Source: Epiperipatus broadwayi
Lineage: Eukaryota; Onychophora; Udeonychophora; Euonychophora; Peripatidae
NCBI GenBank assembly: GCA_028023455.1
Contig: JAQFVV010012537.1
Location: 1,114,001 to 1,178,000, forward strand
Direction of reading: 5' to 3'
Length of the DNA stretch: 64,000 bases
The translations under genes were made by a program, and so were the position numbers. How positions within the stretch are numbered: position 1 is the first letter of the stretch; every line of letters begins with the position of its first letter. Under the pieces are notes generated by a model. That model was not told where the DNA came from. It saw only the letters and a program-made list of their open reading frames with translations, and made no database searches. Below are positions 32,590 to 43,954 of the stretch, piece after piece.

Positions 32590-34578
32590 GGTAATAGTAT
32601 GAATACTGAACCCTACCGTCTGATGGCACTCTTTTTCACCCAATTCATATCAATATACCGATTCACAGGCCATCTGCTTGTTTACATAATATTATGGTGA
32701 AAGATTTTTTTTTTTCAACTGGTTTTTATCATTTTTTCATCGGCGACAGTAAACCACCAAAGCTTTTTTTATTACATAATACTATGGCAAACTTTTTTTT
32801 TTTTTCAACCGGTTTTTAATTTTTTTTTGGCGGTGACGGTAAACCATCAAAAAAAATTTTTTTATTCCACCCGAGTTTTTTTTTTTAATAAACAAATACT
32901 TTGTTTTTAGATGGTCTAGGGGTGTTGGTTTGTTTGTAAATTAATGACTAAGTGTCCATAGGTTTCTTTACATAATATTATTTATGGTAAACCAAATTTT
33001 TTTTTCACATGGATTTTTTTTTTTGGTTCCTATTTTTAAAGAAACAAACACCTTGTTTTTTAAATTATCAATTAACACTCCGTTGGTTTGTTTACACAAA
33101 AATATGGTAACAAATACTTTGTTGTTTTTAGATGGTAGGGGGTGGTTGGTTGTTTGCTTTTAATTTATCTTCTTTTTTTTTTTGGTTGATGTTTTAATTT
33201 GCTGAAAGACTTCAACAATTCGGTACTTTTGATACTTTTGAATAAACCAACACTTGGTTTTTTAGAAGGTGGAAGGGAGAGGAGTTGTTTTGATTTTGAA
33301 TTGCCTTTTTTTTTTTTGTTAATTTATTACAAGGCTTTTTTTTTTTTTGTTTCAAATCTTTATACTACAGAAAGTTTTATATGATAGCGAAAAGGTCTTC
33401 CTCAATTTTCTGGGCCGTTAATTTTTAAAAAAGACATAAACAGTTCATTTTTAAAGTACACTTTTTTTTTAAGTTGGGGGAGGTGGGTGGCGGGAAAAGT
33501 TTGCTTTGATTTTTAATTATTGACATCTTTTTGCATTTTCTTTTTGAACATTTTATTATGTTACTGCACAGTTCTTTATTATTATTATTATTATTATTAT
33601 TTTGATGGGGTCTTTTGAATAAACTCTTAAATACTTCTTTTTTTTTTTTTTTTGGTATAATAAAATATTAGTTACTTTAACTGTTAATGAAACTTATCAA
33701 ATATTACCTACCTACTTTATAATCATGCGAACAAGAAAAACAACAAGGGGCATGCGAACAAGAAAAACAACAAGTTTCCCCATAAAATAATTTAGTGAAT
33801 CAAAAAGAAATGAAACTTTGGACAAGTTGTGAAGTGAAACAAGTAAAAAAAAAACAAACACCACCATTTATGGGGCAGAAAAAACAGCAGCCAAAAGTAA
33901 CACACAAATAAAATAACAAGGAAGCCTCAAAGCTATAAGTAATGGGATTTTGGAGTCTCCAAACCAACAACTTCCCTTACGCAAACCTACATAGGTACGC
34001 TTGCAGGAGTTTCTCTTTCTGGGAAAACACAATATTGTGCATCTCCTTGTGTGGCCGGCTGACAATCCATTCAGCTTCAATCAATTCAGACAACTTGCAG
34101 ATGACATTTGACAGTTCTCACACAGATTCACGCATAAACGGGTATTTGCACATGAAATCAGAAAAAAACTCTGCTGAAAAGAACCATTTCAAGTTGTGTG
34201 CAGTTCAAAAGCATAGGGAAGTGTGTATGACAACATGACAATTCTTAATATGGAATACTAATTCCACTACGCTTTCTAAAAAATTTCCGAAAATGAACTT
34301 TTGCAGAGTTTTGTCTCTTTCAAATATGGCCACCATCAAATCAGACCATAGCAAGAGTTCAAGAGTGCTCACTTGCCAAATATTGTCGCAATGCAATGGG
34401 CATAATATTTCATTACATAAGCGTGGAATACATTGCCCTCAGGCAGCCTGTTACAGCTCAAAAAACACCTAATGTACTGTCAGCCATAAGTTAAGGCCAC
34501 TAAAACGGTACACATTGATGTGCGTTTTGTGAAAAATAGTGCCATCAGATGGTAGGGTTCAGTTTTCATTCTATTACC
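32590..34578. mobile_element. TIR DNA element, copy 3, with 8-bp target duplication
   Basis: The left end starts GGTAATAGTATGAATACTGA and the right end, reverse-complemented, starts GGTAATAGAATGAAAACTGA. The inverted repeats continue for about 50 bases with few differences. CAATAGTG stands directly outside both ends (32582-32589 and 34579-34586), a perfect 8-bp target duplication within gag of B. The 1989-bp interior is full of homopolymer runs, plus an ATT microsatellite near 33576, and holds no transposase. An 8-bp duplication with GG-starting ends would fit Merlin-like or Mutator-like elements, but I cannot decide. It is related to copies 1 and 2. Confidence 0.85.
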
Positions 34579-34586
34579 CAATAGTG

Positions 34587-34945
34587 CTGTACATAATTTA
34601 GCAAAGAAATGCATCTATAGATCTTTCCTAGATGAAGCTCTTCTAGAACAATTGCTTACTGGTATGTGCAATGATAATTTATGGCAACAACTGTTAGCTG
34701 TAAGTGATTTAGATTACATTGAAGCTATAAAACATGAAATAGCTTATGAACTTATAATTGAACAATCTCGTAAATTTGCCAAGTTCAAAAGTAACAGCAA
34801 ATCACAAACAGATGTTTGTAGAATTGTAAGCAAAGATTTGTTAAAAATAATGAAAAGAGTGCTAACAATGAAACCAAGTATATATGTTTATGCTGTGGGG
34901 AAAAATGTCAAAAAGCCAGCAATTACTATTATAAAAGGGCTGTAA
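34587..34945 (+). pseudogene. gag of B, second part, with zinc-knuckle remnant
   Basis: Capsid-like sequence resumes right after the duplication: FLDEALLEQLLTGMCNDN, then LLAVSDLDYIEAIKHEI and a Lys-rich linker. At 34885-35000, in shifted frames, a CxxCGEK and a CNKCKKRGH-like pattern suggest two decayed CCHC knuckles. Together with 30065-30359 it makes up most of one capsid protein split by two insertions. Confidence 0.75.
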
Positions 34946-35040
34946 TAAGTGTAAGAAAAGAGGGCATTTGGAAAAAATGTGTAAAGAAAAAAATGATAGT
35001 TATAATAAACGCACCCAGCAAAGTCAGGGAAATCAGTATA

Positions 35041-35343
35041 CAAAGGAAAAAAATGTCCACTATTGATGATAAGATTATGTTACAACTAAAGCTGTGTGAC
35101 CAGCCCACTTCTATGGAAGTGGACAGTGATAGTGGCATATCTTTGATATTAGTCCACAATTGGGATACTGTTATGTCCAAATATAATATACACCCCAAAT
35201 TAGAAAAAACTGACCTCAAAGCACTAGACATAAACAACAATGCAGTCAAAATTAAAGGTGTAGTTCAGGTCCTCATACACCAAATGGACAGAAAAATAAT
35301 AGAGTTACCATTATACATAGTTATGTTCCAAGAAACCCCCTAA
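35041..35343 (+). pseudogene. Retropepsin of B
   Basis: The frame contains MEVDSDSGISLIL, a protease active-site region in which the exact DSG register is disturbed by an extra residue. It continues through a KALDINNNAVKIKGVVQVLI body, typical of gypsy proteases, to LPLYIV at the end. It is open to the stop at 35341. A short phase change separates it from the gag part. Confidence 0.75.
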
Positions 35344-35429
35344 TGGGCAATCAATGGTTTAAAAAATTGGGGATTAAACTTACAATTATGAAGAAGGTAG
35401 AATTGGAAAATAAAATGTGAATCAAATTT

Positions 35430-35700
35430 CTGAATTTATTTAATGGTGAACCTGGGATTATTAAAACGACCCTAGTATTGATAGAGTTAAGCACTGAGGT
35501 GCTCCCCATAATGTGTAAACCATGGAAAGTTCTGTTCATGTAAAAACAGAAAGTCGGAAAAAAAATCAACAACTTATTTAAGAAAGAGGTATTACAACCA
35601 ACCAAGAATTCTGATTGGGCTATGCCATTACTAAACTCAATTGGAAGATTTGGTTGTGTGATGATTATAGGGTATCAGTAAACAATGCAATCAGTAAAAG
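35430..35700 (+). pseudogene. RT N-terminal remnant of B
   Basis: Plus-strand frames give the run-up to gypsy RT: a LPIMCKPWKVLF-like segment, then INNLFKKEVLQPTKNSDWA (position of the usual GIIxPSxSPWASP box), and a WKIWLCDDYR-like stretch in another frame. RT ends here. Palm boxes with the YxDD motif, RNase H and the integrase core are missing, so about 2 kb were lost by deletion. Confidence 0.65.
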
Positions 35701-35779
35701 TGTACACTCAACCCCTACTGCCAAATCTGGAAATTATAGGCTAAAATATATCTAGGCAGAAAGTTGCATACAAAATTAA

Positions 35780-36135
35780 TGAACATTGTGCCAATTGTGG
35801 ATAAAGAAAATCAGAAAGCTGGTATCTATAAAGTTTACAAATTTAAACTGCAGGAAAAAGTGTGGGTAAAAACAAGTTTTGGTTATAGGCGGAAATCATA
35901 TGTCATCTATCAAAACAAGTAATTACACTTTGAATGAAGAATGGAAAAATACTTCACAAGCATATCAACCAGCTGCATAAAGATGAGAGTGAGGAGATAA
36001 TACCCAACCTACTCAAAGTGACAGATATCGATGACCAGTTATAAAGAGAGACAACATCAGGTGAAGCAGAGCAGAAACAACAACCACAGGCTAAAAGGAA
36101 AATAAAGAGACCTATATATTTTAAGGACTATGTAT
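35780..36135 (+). pseudogene. Integrase C-terminal tail of B
   Basis: A short segment reads KVWVKTSFGYRRKSYVIYQN in adjacent frames, resembling the gypsy integrase C-terminal DNA-binding fold, followed by an acidic stretch and RPIYFKDYV just before the 3' LTR, a usual polyprotein ending. It begins directly after the pol deletion. Confidence 0.6.
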
Positions 36136-36180
36136 GAAGTTCAGAAATTAAAACCTCATCTCTGAACTTGGGATAAGTAA

Positions 36181-38741
36181 TGATATGTGTGTATATGTTT
36201 AAATGTACATGCTGTAATGGTCACACACGCCGTTCCATTATTTATTTATTTTAAAAATTAGACATTAAAAATAAAAGTTCGCAAATAAAAATTTGTTTTT
36301 AAAAATTAAAAAAAGTGAAAGTTAAAAGTCGTTTAAACTTTATATATATAAAATTGCACAGATGAAAAATTATTAAAAGAAAACTTTATTAAAAAAAAAA
36401 AAGGTTTTAAAACTAAATATTAAAAAAAAAAAAACTTGAAAGATTTAAAGATAAAAAGAATATACAATAAATTAATTAATGCTATTCTAAAATGGAAATG
36501 ATTATTTTAATTAGTTAAAAGTAAACTAAAAAATGTATAAGTAAAGATCAGATAGAAGAAAAAACAGTAGAAACTAATAGCCAATAAAAGAAATCCCTCA
36601 GGAAACGGACCTCAATGAAAAGATCATCATCGTCTTGATGTGATGTCCACTGGATCCAAAAGTTTACAATAAAAGAAAAAGTTTGGAAATAAAATGAGGA
36701 GAGAGGCGTGCTATATGTGTTAGTGCAGAGAGAGTTGAAGGGATTGCTCTTCAATCCCTTCAGTTTTGCCAAAAAAAAAAAGAGAAATGACCAATCGTTT
36801 TCTTATATTGCAGACCACAGAACATCAGGGCCTGGACAAATACAAGCTACCATAAAAGACCAACGGCTAACTAGATACCAATCTCTTCAGGACAGCGTGG
36901 GAATTCTCATTCCAAATTACAAGCAACTAGAAAATATGGACTTTTTAAAACTGTAAGAACTTTACATAATTCATGAACATTAAGTATAAAACTTTCCCAG
37001 TATTTAAATTATAGCAATAGTATTTCCTATCTGACCAAACCAAATTATTTATTAATTATTTTTATTGAATGTATTATTTGTTTGTTAAATCATTTCTATT
37101 AATTTATTTTTCCATTCTTTTAAGTTTTTGTTATGATTTTTTTTTGTTAAACAACTTTTAAGAAATGTTAAATTTAAGTCAGGCATAAATGGCTGCATAG
37201 ATTTATAAAGTTATGTTAGTTTAAGGGAGGGTAAATCTTAGGTTATTTGTTTCGTAGTTAAATTGGGTTAATTGATTGGATATATTGGTGTAATTAATAA
37301 ATGCAGTATGAGATCCACTACGTGCAGAATTGCATTATATGCCGCACCTTGATGAAATAAGCCTATTTCTTGTTGACCATTGGAGACAGGCGTTATTCCC
37401 TGCTCCGTGGATCACCCCCTTTTGCCTATGGAATGGCATCCTAAGTCAGAAAAAAAGACAGCAATCCCTTCCTACGGAGTTTTTCTTTTTATTGTTCTTC
37501 TCGCCAGACAGATGTAACATTCCTGTACTGGACAAGAGACAATTTTTTCTCTTAACCATGCTGTTCAGATGCACATTCCTGACAGTATGGTATTGTGCTG
37601 TCGTATTCATGCTGCATTGAATACATCGATATATCAGATAGATTGGCGTTGGTTTGACTGTGAACTTTTGGCCTAAGGTTAAATCAGGGATAGAATATTT
37701 TCTTTTCTAATGCAATCTATGTAGTCTATTCATACTTGACACTTTAAGAAAATATTAAACTCATCTGTGCAAACTTATAAAATAAAAGTTAAAATGTAAA
37801 TTAAATTCTAAAATCAAAGTTAAAATGTAAGTTAAATTTTAAGGTAAAAGCGATACTAAAATGATTCAAAATCTTATATATGTTTAAATAAATGTTTGTG
37901 TGTTATTATTGGCAGTGGCATCTTTTTTTTTTTTTTATATTGAAAAATATTTTAAGAATTTATATTTTATAAATCTCTGCATCTCACTGAGCTAGTGGCA
38001 TGGGCTGATGATCGAAATATAAAATAAAAGTGGGATCTTACGTGTCTGCCTACTATATAAATTTTCTAGGTTCAAGTGGCCCAGTGGCGCCATGTAATGC
38101 AGATATGGTGAGACTCCACTATCACCCCAACCGTTACAATACATATATAGAGATATATAATTGTAAAACTTATGGAAAAAAAAGTAATGTTAAAAATATT
38201 ACAGAATTTAAAAAGATTTATTTTTTTAAAGTAGAAATTAAAAAATTTTAGTCTTTAGATTAGAAAAAGATTAATTTCTAAAATGAACAATAGACTAATT
38301 AATAAGAGTAGAATAAGTTATTATTCAAATGAAACAAATTAAGGAATTTGACTTAGATTCGTTTTTAAGATAACAACAATCTACAAATAACTGATTAATT
38401 TAAAAGGCAGAAAGATAATACTAAAATTCCAATGGAACATGGAAAGGAAAAATCACTTGATCAGATGGGCAGAGGACTAACCAATCATTTGCAGGGATTC
38501 AGAGACAATGAACTGCCTTTAGTACTAATGGGAATAAGAAGAAGAGAGACACTTAATCCTTGGAGCTTCATCTATGTACATAAACATATATGTTGGAGCA
38601 GATTGCCTCCCATGGCACAGTGACTTCAAGTGTGGAGAATTGACTTTCAAACATGAGAACAGTCAGCTAGGACACTTAAAGGTCGTATTGATCTTAATTA
38701 TTATTTGTGTATGCCTTTGGGATTTATAATGTAAATGATTT

Positions 38742-38784
<43 letters not shown>

Positions 38785-38890
38785 AATTAAATGCCATTAA
38801 GGATCATAAAGAAAGAATTATTTAAATATTAACTGTTATTATTGATTTGTACTTGTGGTAAGTACACTCTTAAATCAGCTAGACATAGCA
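36181..38890 (+). repeat. 3' LTR of B, split by a solo LTR
   Basis: The first 32 bases (36181-36212) and 38139-38890 together align with the 728-bp 5' LTR. The gap is filled by the solo LTR at 36213-38138. A TG microsatellite has expanded inside the second part at about 38752-38780 where the 5' LTR has none. Confidence 0.88.
36213..38138 (+). repeat. Solo LTR (about 1.93 kb) nested in the B 3' LTR
   Basis: It begins TGTAATGGTCACACACGCCG and ends CAACCGTTACA. TACAT lies just outside both ends (36206-36210 and 38140-38144), apart from two and one extra bases, consistent with a 5-bp duplication. The first 100 bases resemble the LTR that starts at 63711 (AAAGTTCGCAAATAAAAAT in both, and the ATATATATA...CACAGATG block). 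No internal coding region is present, so it is a recombined LTR without its body. An open frame of 96 codons at 37330-37620 is not recognised. Confidence 0.75.
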
Positions 38891-38895
38891 AGCTA

Positions 38896-39096
38896 ATAGG
38901 AAAAGTCATTAGCCAATAAGAAAAAATCATCAGACAACAGTGATGAATCTATCCAAAGTTACCAGATCTACAAATGAATACATCAGACCTGCTCATGAAG
39001 TCACCAAACCTGATAAAACCAGGGAGCAATAAAGATATCTACCAAAGATCTGAATGACTACGTTCTTTAAGGCAAATTTTAGCTAGGGGAAGAGAA
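38896..39096 (+). mobile_element. A2 interior, 3' end
   Basis: The A2 sequence continues after the AGCTA duplication. Its counterpart is 18275-18474 in A1. It ends in the same polypurine tract AGGGGAAGAGAA. Like A1, A2 therefore lacks RT, RNase H and integrase, so the deletion was already present in the copy that transposed, and the family moved non-autonomously. Confidence 0.75.
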
Positions 39097-40344
39097 TGTT
39101 ATAACTCACCTTACTTTCAACTAATGGACTAGTCCAGATTCTATCTTATCTCAATTGGACTGAGTATTCATCAGCACAGATTAATATATAGATGTATAGT
39201 TAATACATGGCCTATAGTAGTAACAACAATCGGAGATGATACTCAGTGAATCTGATTTTCATTATGGGACAAAATGTGGCTATAAATAGTTAGTCCAGTT
39301 GAAGGTAAAGTCAGACAACAACAATTTACTGTCAAACCTGAACACCAGTATGAACATGGTCCACAATGTGGTTAAAGTAATTAGGCTAGTTCATGTTAAA
39401 ACTGAAAGTTGATAGAACCTAGATCAGACACAAAGAAAGCTGTCACAGTATAGTTGGAAAGATCATCATAACTGTACATGAAGCAACCTATTCATGTGGC
39501 TAGCTGTCACAGTGCAGCTGGAAATGATAGATAAACTTAGAAGGGTACCTAAAATTCTTTACAGAAATAGTTGCATAGCAACAAAATGCTACACTAAGCT
39601 AATAATATCAGGCAAAATTATAACAGATATATTTATTGCAAATATGCATTTGTATATTTGTTTAAATCAGGCATGTCAGACACCCAATCCACTGTCAAAA
39701 AATCTGGCTGCCAAGATTGGTAACTATAATGGATATATATTTTTTGACAACACTGGATTTTTTTGCATTATGATTATACATACATAAAAGAACCTAAATA
39801 AATAGTACTTGTGCGTTGTTCTGTCTACCAAGCTTGGCAGATTTTGTTTTTTTTTTTTTTTTTTAAAAATAGTTTCAGAGGTATACAATAAATATTAAAA
39901 AAAAAAAAATTGCTGAAAAGTATTGGTTGTGTATTTAATACCGGTATTTATATATATATTTTACTATTATTATTACTTTATAAAAAGAAAAATTTTTGCA
40001 GAAAATTAATTATAATATTTCTAATTTATTTATTAGAATTTTTTTGTATTAAGTCAACTTATTAATATAAAAATATAAAAAACGTAAAGTGTCATATCGC
40101 AAACCTTTTGGAAAGGCAGGATCATGTACCTTTGTAAATACTTCATTACATACTATTCTGTCATAGGAAGATCCCAAACTTTCATTATTTTGCCAAAGAC
40201 ACACTTCAAAAAATTTTCGTTTTTATTAAATGTTGTAGTAAACGCTTTATTATCTATATAATGTGTCCACAAAATTTATTTAGTGTTATACTGCAGAATG
40301 TATTAATCATATGAGATAGCAAATTAACTAAAACAATATGATGC

Positions 40345-41290
40345 ATTATGGTTTCTCGTTTATCAGAATCAGAAACCTCTCAGCCACTATGCCCAGAGAA
40401 ATCTGTTAGCCATCTCATATTCACTTTTCATTCCCCACCCTATGTTTTCCCATATTCTTCCTTATACTGCTCCATCCCACTTCCACAATATTATCTTTGT
40501 CCATTCTATAGTATTTATTTCCAAATCCCCCTTATCTTTCCTCCAAGCCCAACATAAAAACTAAGAACCCACTTTCTATATAATCACTTTGTTTATATTT
40601 ATTCTTCCACAACTTCATTATTTGTACCCTTTGTGCTTGTAAGCATTTACATTCAATTAACAGATGCCTAATATTTTCCATACCCTTCTTACATAACTTG
40701 CAGACTAATTCACCCACATTCCTCCATTCATGTGCATATTCCCTTGTTGTTAAAGATCCTGTTCAAGCCTTAAACAATAAACTACTTTCATTGCTATTAT
40801 CATAAATTAATTCATACCCAATATTCTGTTTATTTCTATATATGTTTAAACTCTCTTTACTCTCTTCATCTTTCCAACTCCCTATATTTTATTAATGCAC
40901 CTACTCTTCTACCCCATTTTTTGCCACTATAACACTCAACAATTCTCCTAACACAATCATTCCATCTTTTGTAGAATATTCAGGCATAAAGTCTTTATCC
41001 AAATCTTCTGCATACCATACTACCTTTCTCACCCATCTTGTTGCCTATCCTTTACTCCTAACTCAATTAAACATTATTTTGGCTATTCTCTTACTATCCA
41101 TAAATTACATTCTACCAAACATTTTCATTTTGCTTTTTGCATCTCATATAAAAACTTGACCATCCCATTTTCTCTTTGAATTGCCCCCTTTGCCATCCAC
41201 ATATCTGCATCTAATGCATGTCTTTCTACTTCTCTTTGCAAAAAATGCAAAGTAATCTCAACATCCCTTTACTAACACATAGCACATTGT
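40345..41290 (-). mobile_element. I/Nimb-like LINE 3' fragment nested in the hAT element
   Basis: The minus strand encodes the C-terminal zinc-knuckle part of a LINE reverse-transcriptase protein: CKLCKKGMENIRHLLIEC (CCHC pattern), then LQAQRVQIMKLWKN. Upstream in other frames lies a TGSLTTREYAHEW-like stretch that precedes the knuckle in I- and Nimb-type LINEs. Further 5' only faint coding remains, with many stops. The clade is tentative. The 3' boundary near 40345 is estimated. Confidence 0.6.
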
Positions 41291-41749
41291 CATCATAAGT
41301 TAGGACACTTCCATACAATTCTTGCTATATCATATTTATCGTATGAAAACACTGGTGATTTTTTTTTCAGTACCTTTAAAACCTTAAAAAATTTTCAGCT
41401 ACATCTTCTGTGAATAAATATATTTATTCACAGAGATTTATTCATAGAGTGCATAGCTGAAAATTTCTTAGCATTTGAAGGGATATTTATTCACAGAGGC
41501 AATTTAATATTTGAAATTTCTTAATGTTTGAGGTGATTTGATATTTATTTCAGGTAACATTATGTGCTGGAATTATAAACACATGAAGTATGTTACTGTT
41601 TGCACATGTGAGGCATTTCCAAGATTTAGATAGACCATAACATCTGCATCACTCTGACAGTTTAATTAGGCTCTGAATGTGAACGAAAGGCATACTGATA
41701 GTGTTTTCTTTGAAATTATTAAAAATTTATAATAATGTTGAAGCACTCA

Positions 41750-43445
41750 ACCAGTATAAAGAAAAAAAACCATGCATTGGAAAAGAAAATTGCAGTTTTC
41801 AAAAAAAATGAATTATATTGTTTTATTGAAGAAAAAATAAAATTTTATATCTGATATGTAAAAACTTTATTGCAATTTGCAAAGAATATAATCTCAAGAG
41901 GCATTACAATACAAATCATAGAGAACACTATGGCAAATATGATGGGAAAGAAGATAAAATGCCAGAATTCAAGCTGGCACTCAGAAAACAATAGTGTATT
42001 TAACCAAGCCAACAGATTAATGGGGCTGTTGTTAAAACTAGCTATTCATTAGCACACTTAACTGCAACCAAGTCCAAAGCATTTGCTAAAAGCAAATTTA
42101 TTCATAAATACATAATTAAAAGTTGTAGTGTCCAGAACAGTTAAACAAGTTCAAAAATATAAGTTTACCTCAAAATACCATTGCTAGCAGAATTGATGAT
42201 ATAACTGGGAATTTAAAGAATTAAATTCGAGACATATTCCATTGCAATTGATTAAAGTACAGATGCACAGATACTGCTCAATTAGCTATTTTTATTCAGG
42301 ATGTGATGTAAACTTAATATTAGTGAAGAACTTTTAGAACTTATTTATATGCATGTTATAACTACAGGTGTTGATTGCAACTGATGGAACTCTACTATGA
42401 CTGGTTTTTTTAAATTGGTTGTTACCAAGTTAAAAGAAAAATGGGCATGCAAAGAAAAAGGTAATTAATATTTTCAACATTTTCATTACTTTATTCATCA
42501 GCAAATATTGTGCTACAAAGTTTTAAATATTGGAAATGTGCTAAAAAATGACGCTAAAATAGTAAATTATATTCACGTATGTATACGTGCCCTTAATCAT
42601 CATCAGTTTGTTAAATTTCTAGAAGATGTAGAAAGTGAATACATTGATCTTCCTTATTATATAGAATATAGATGGTTTTTCAGTCATAATGTTTTGAAGC
42701 TATTCTTCAAATTGCTGGATAAAATTACTATTTTTTTAGAACCACAAAAATATGAATGTAGAATACTGTATGATACTAGGACTTGGTTTTTTCTGATGAC
42801 ATTACAAATTACCCAAATCAACTTAATCTTAAGCTAAAGGGCAAAAGTCATATATTTGCAATGTTATTTTGCACTATTAATGCTTTCAAACAAAATTACT
42901 TTGGAAAAAACAACTTCAAAATGAAAATATATCTCATATTAAATGTTGCCAGTCACTATTACAAAAAAATCACAGTTGAAATTTTCAGAATATGCTAGTA
43001 AAATTGTAATATTAGAAAATGAATTCGAAAGAAGGTTTTTGGATTTTAAAAAATATGAAACTCAATTTCATTTATTTATTTCTCTATCAATTGATGTTGA
43101 AACCATGGATGATAATTTACAACTGGAATTAATTAAAAGTCAATATGAGTTCATATTGTAACAAATATAAAAAAAGTTTGGATTACAAATTTCTATAATT
43201 ATTTAGTTACTCATTTCCAAATATAATGTGTGCCATTAGGCATATTTTAACCATGTTTGGCAGCACATATTTGTGCGAACAATTATTTTTTATTTAAAAA
43301 AACAATAAGATTCCAGAAAGATCAAGATTAATGGACCAGCATATACAATCTATTTTAAAAAGTTTATACAGCTCAACAAATTCAATCAAATTTTGAAGAA
43401 TTAAATGCCAAGTTTCTTCAAAAAAAAATAATGCGATATTATTAA
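41750..43445 (+). pseudogene. hAT transposase, ZBED5/GTF2IRD2-like, decayed
   Basis: Reading the plus strand across frames gives the full order of this transposase group: a CTDTAQLAIF box near 42257, a GTTTGVDC-like stretch and the ATDGT region near 42380. HQQILCYKVLNIGNVLK follows at 42498, then VNYIHVCIRALNHHQFVKFL at 42560 and a YYIEYRWFFSHNVLKLFF box at 42655. EFERRFLDFKKYETQFHLFI lies at 43020, an MFGSTYLCEQLFF dimerisation segment at 43250 and RSRLMDQHIQSIL at 43325. Stops and frameshifts are numerous, so it is inactive. Related genes have been domesticated in vertebrates; here the intact terminal repeats and target duplication mark a transposon. The N-terminal BED-finger region before 42200 is barely recognisable. 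Confidence 0.85.
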
Positions 43446-43954
43446 ATTAAACTAGTGTTGATTTGGAAAACAGTTTCTGTATTTTACATGTGTTTTTTAA
43501 TGTAGTTATATTTTGTCACGTTGTTTAATATTTAAAACTGCAATATTAATAATAAATAATGAGCTTTCTTTTAATTTCTGTATTTTGTTGCAATATGACC
43601 CATGACTTGATGTTAAATAGTTCATGTGGCCCTTGGTGGTAAAAGTTTGAAATGCCTGGTTTAAATAATAAATATTTAAACATATTTTACAAATCTGTCT
43701 TAATCATAATCATGCATTAAACACAGTAAACAAAATGTAACAAGAAAACACAATTTGATTACGAGTATAAAAATATAGTACATTCTGAAATTTCCTTTAA
43801 AGTAAATTTATTTCTCTGCATAATTATTTTATTAAAAGAAAATATGAATTCATTTCAGTTTTTATATTTGTTAAGTTACTTCACAACATAAACAATATTA
43901 TTTTGTAAAAGGTTATGACAAAAATTGATACATAAAAATCATTCAGACATTAAT

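Larger units (their letters stand above)
29264..38890 (+). mobile_element. Ty3/gypsy element B, complete ends, with three nested insertions
   Basis: Two LTRs (29264-29991 and 36181-38890, the latter enlarged by a solo LTR) frame a gag-protease-RT-integrase remnant in normal order. The ends are TGATATG and CATAGCA. AGCTA precedes the first (29259-29263) and follows the second (38891-38895), a perfect 5-bp target duplication. The target was the interior of A2, whose sequence resumes after the duplication. Most of RT, all RNase H and most of integrase are deleted. The gag region carries a tandem-repeat insertion and a TIR element a few bases apart. Confidence 0.9.
39668..43658 (+). mobile_element. 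hAT DNA transposon, complete ends
   Basis: The left end CAGGCATGTCAGAC and the reverse-complemented right end CAGGCATTTCAAAC match at 12 of 14 bases, typical hAT termini. GTTTAAAT stands on both sides (39660-39667 and 43659-43666), a perfect 8-bp hAT target duplication. The interior carries a decayed transposase of the ZBED5/GTF2IRD2-like group at 41750-43445 and an unrelated LINE fragment at 40345-41290. 41300-41750 holds a short hairpin (about 41398-41470) and otherwise nothing recognised. Confidence 0.9.
39097..43691 (+). repeat. 3' LTR of A2, containing a hAT element
   Basis: It starts TGTTATAACTCACCTT after the polypurine tract and aligns with the A1 LTRs through GTCACAGTGCAGCTGGAAATG to TTTGTATATTTG. 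The hAT element is inserted there. Afterwards the LTR tail resumes (AATAAATATTTAAACATATTTTACA), ending at 43691 in CA like the A1 LTR. Confidence 0.8.

Noticed and set aside
38005-38018. CTGATGA followed closely by CGAAA, a possible hammerhead core
   Set aside because: There is no room for helix II and no flanking complementarity or cleavage triplet.
41398-41470. Inverted repeat with TTTATTCACAGA as possible transposon ends
   Set aside because: The arms are short and imperfect with no target duplication; it lies inside the hAT element and looks like a local hairpin.
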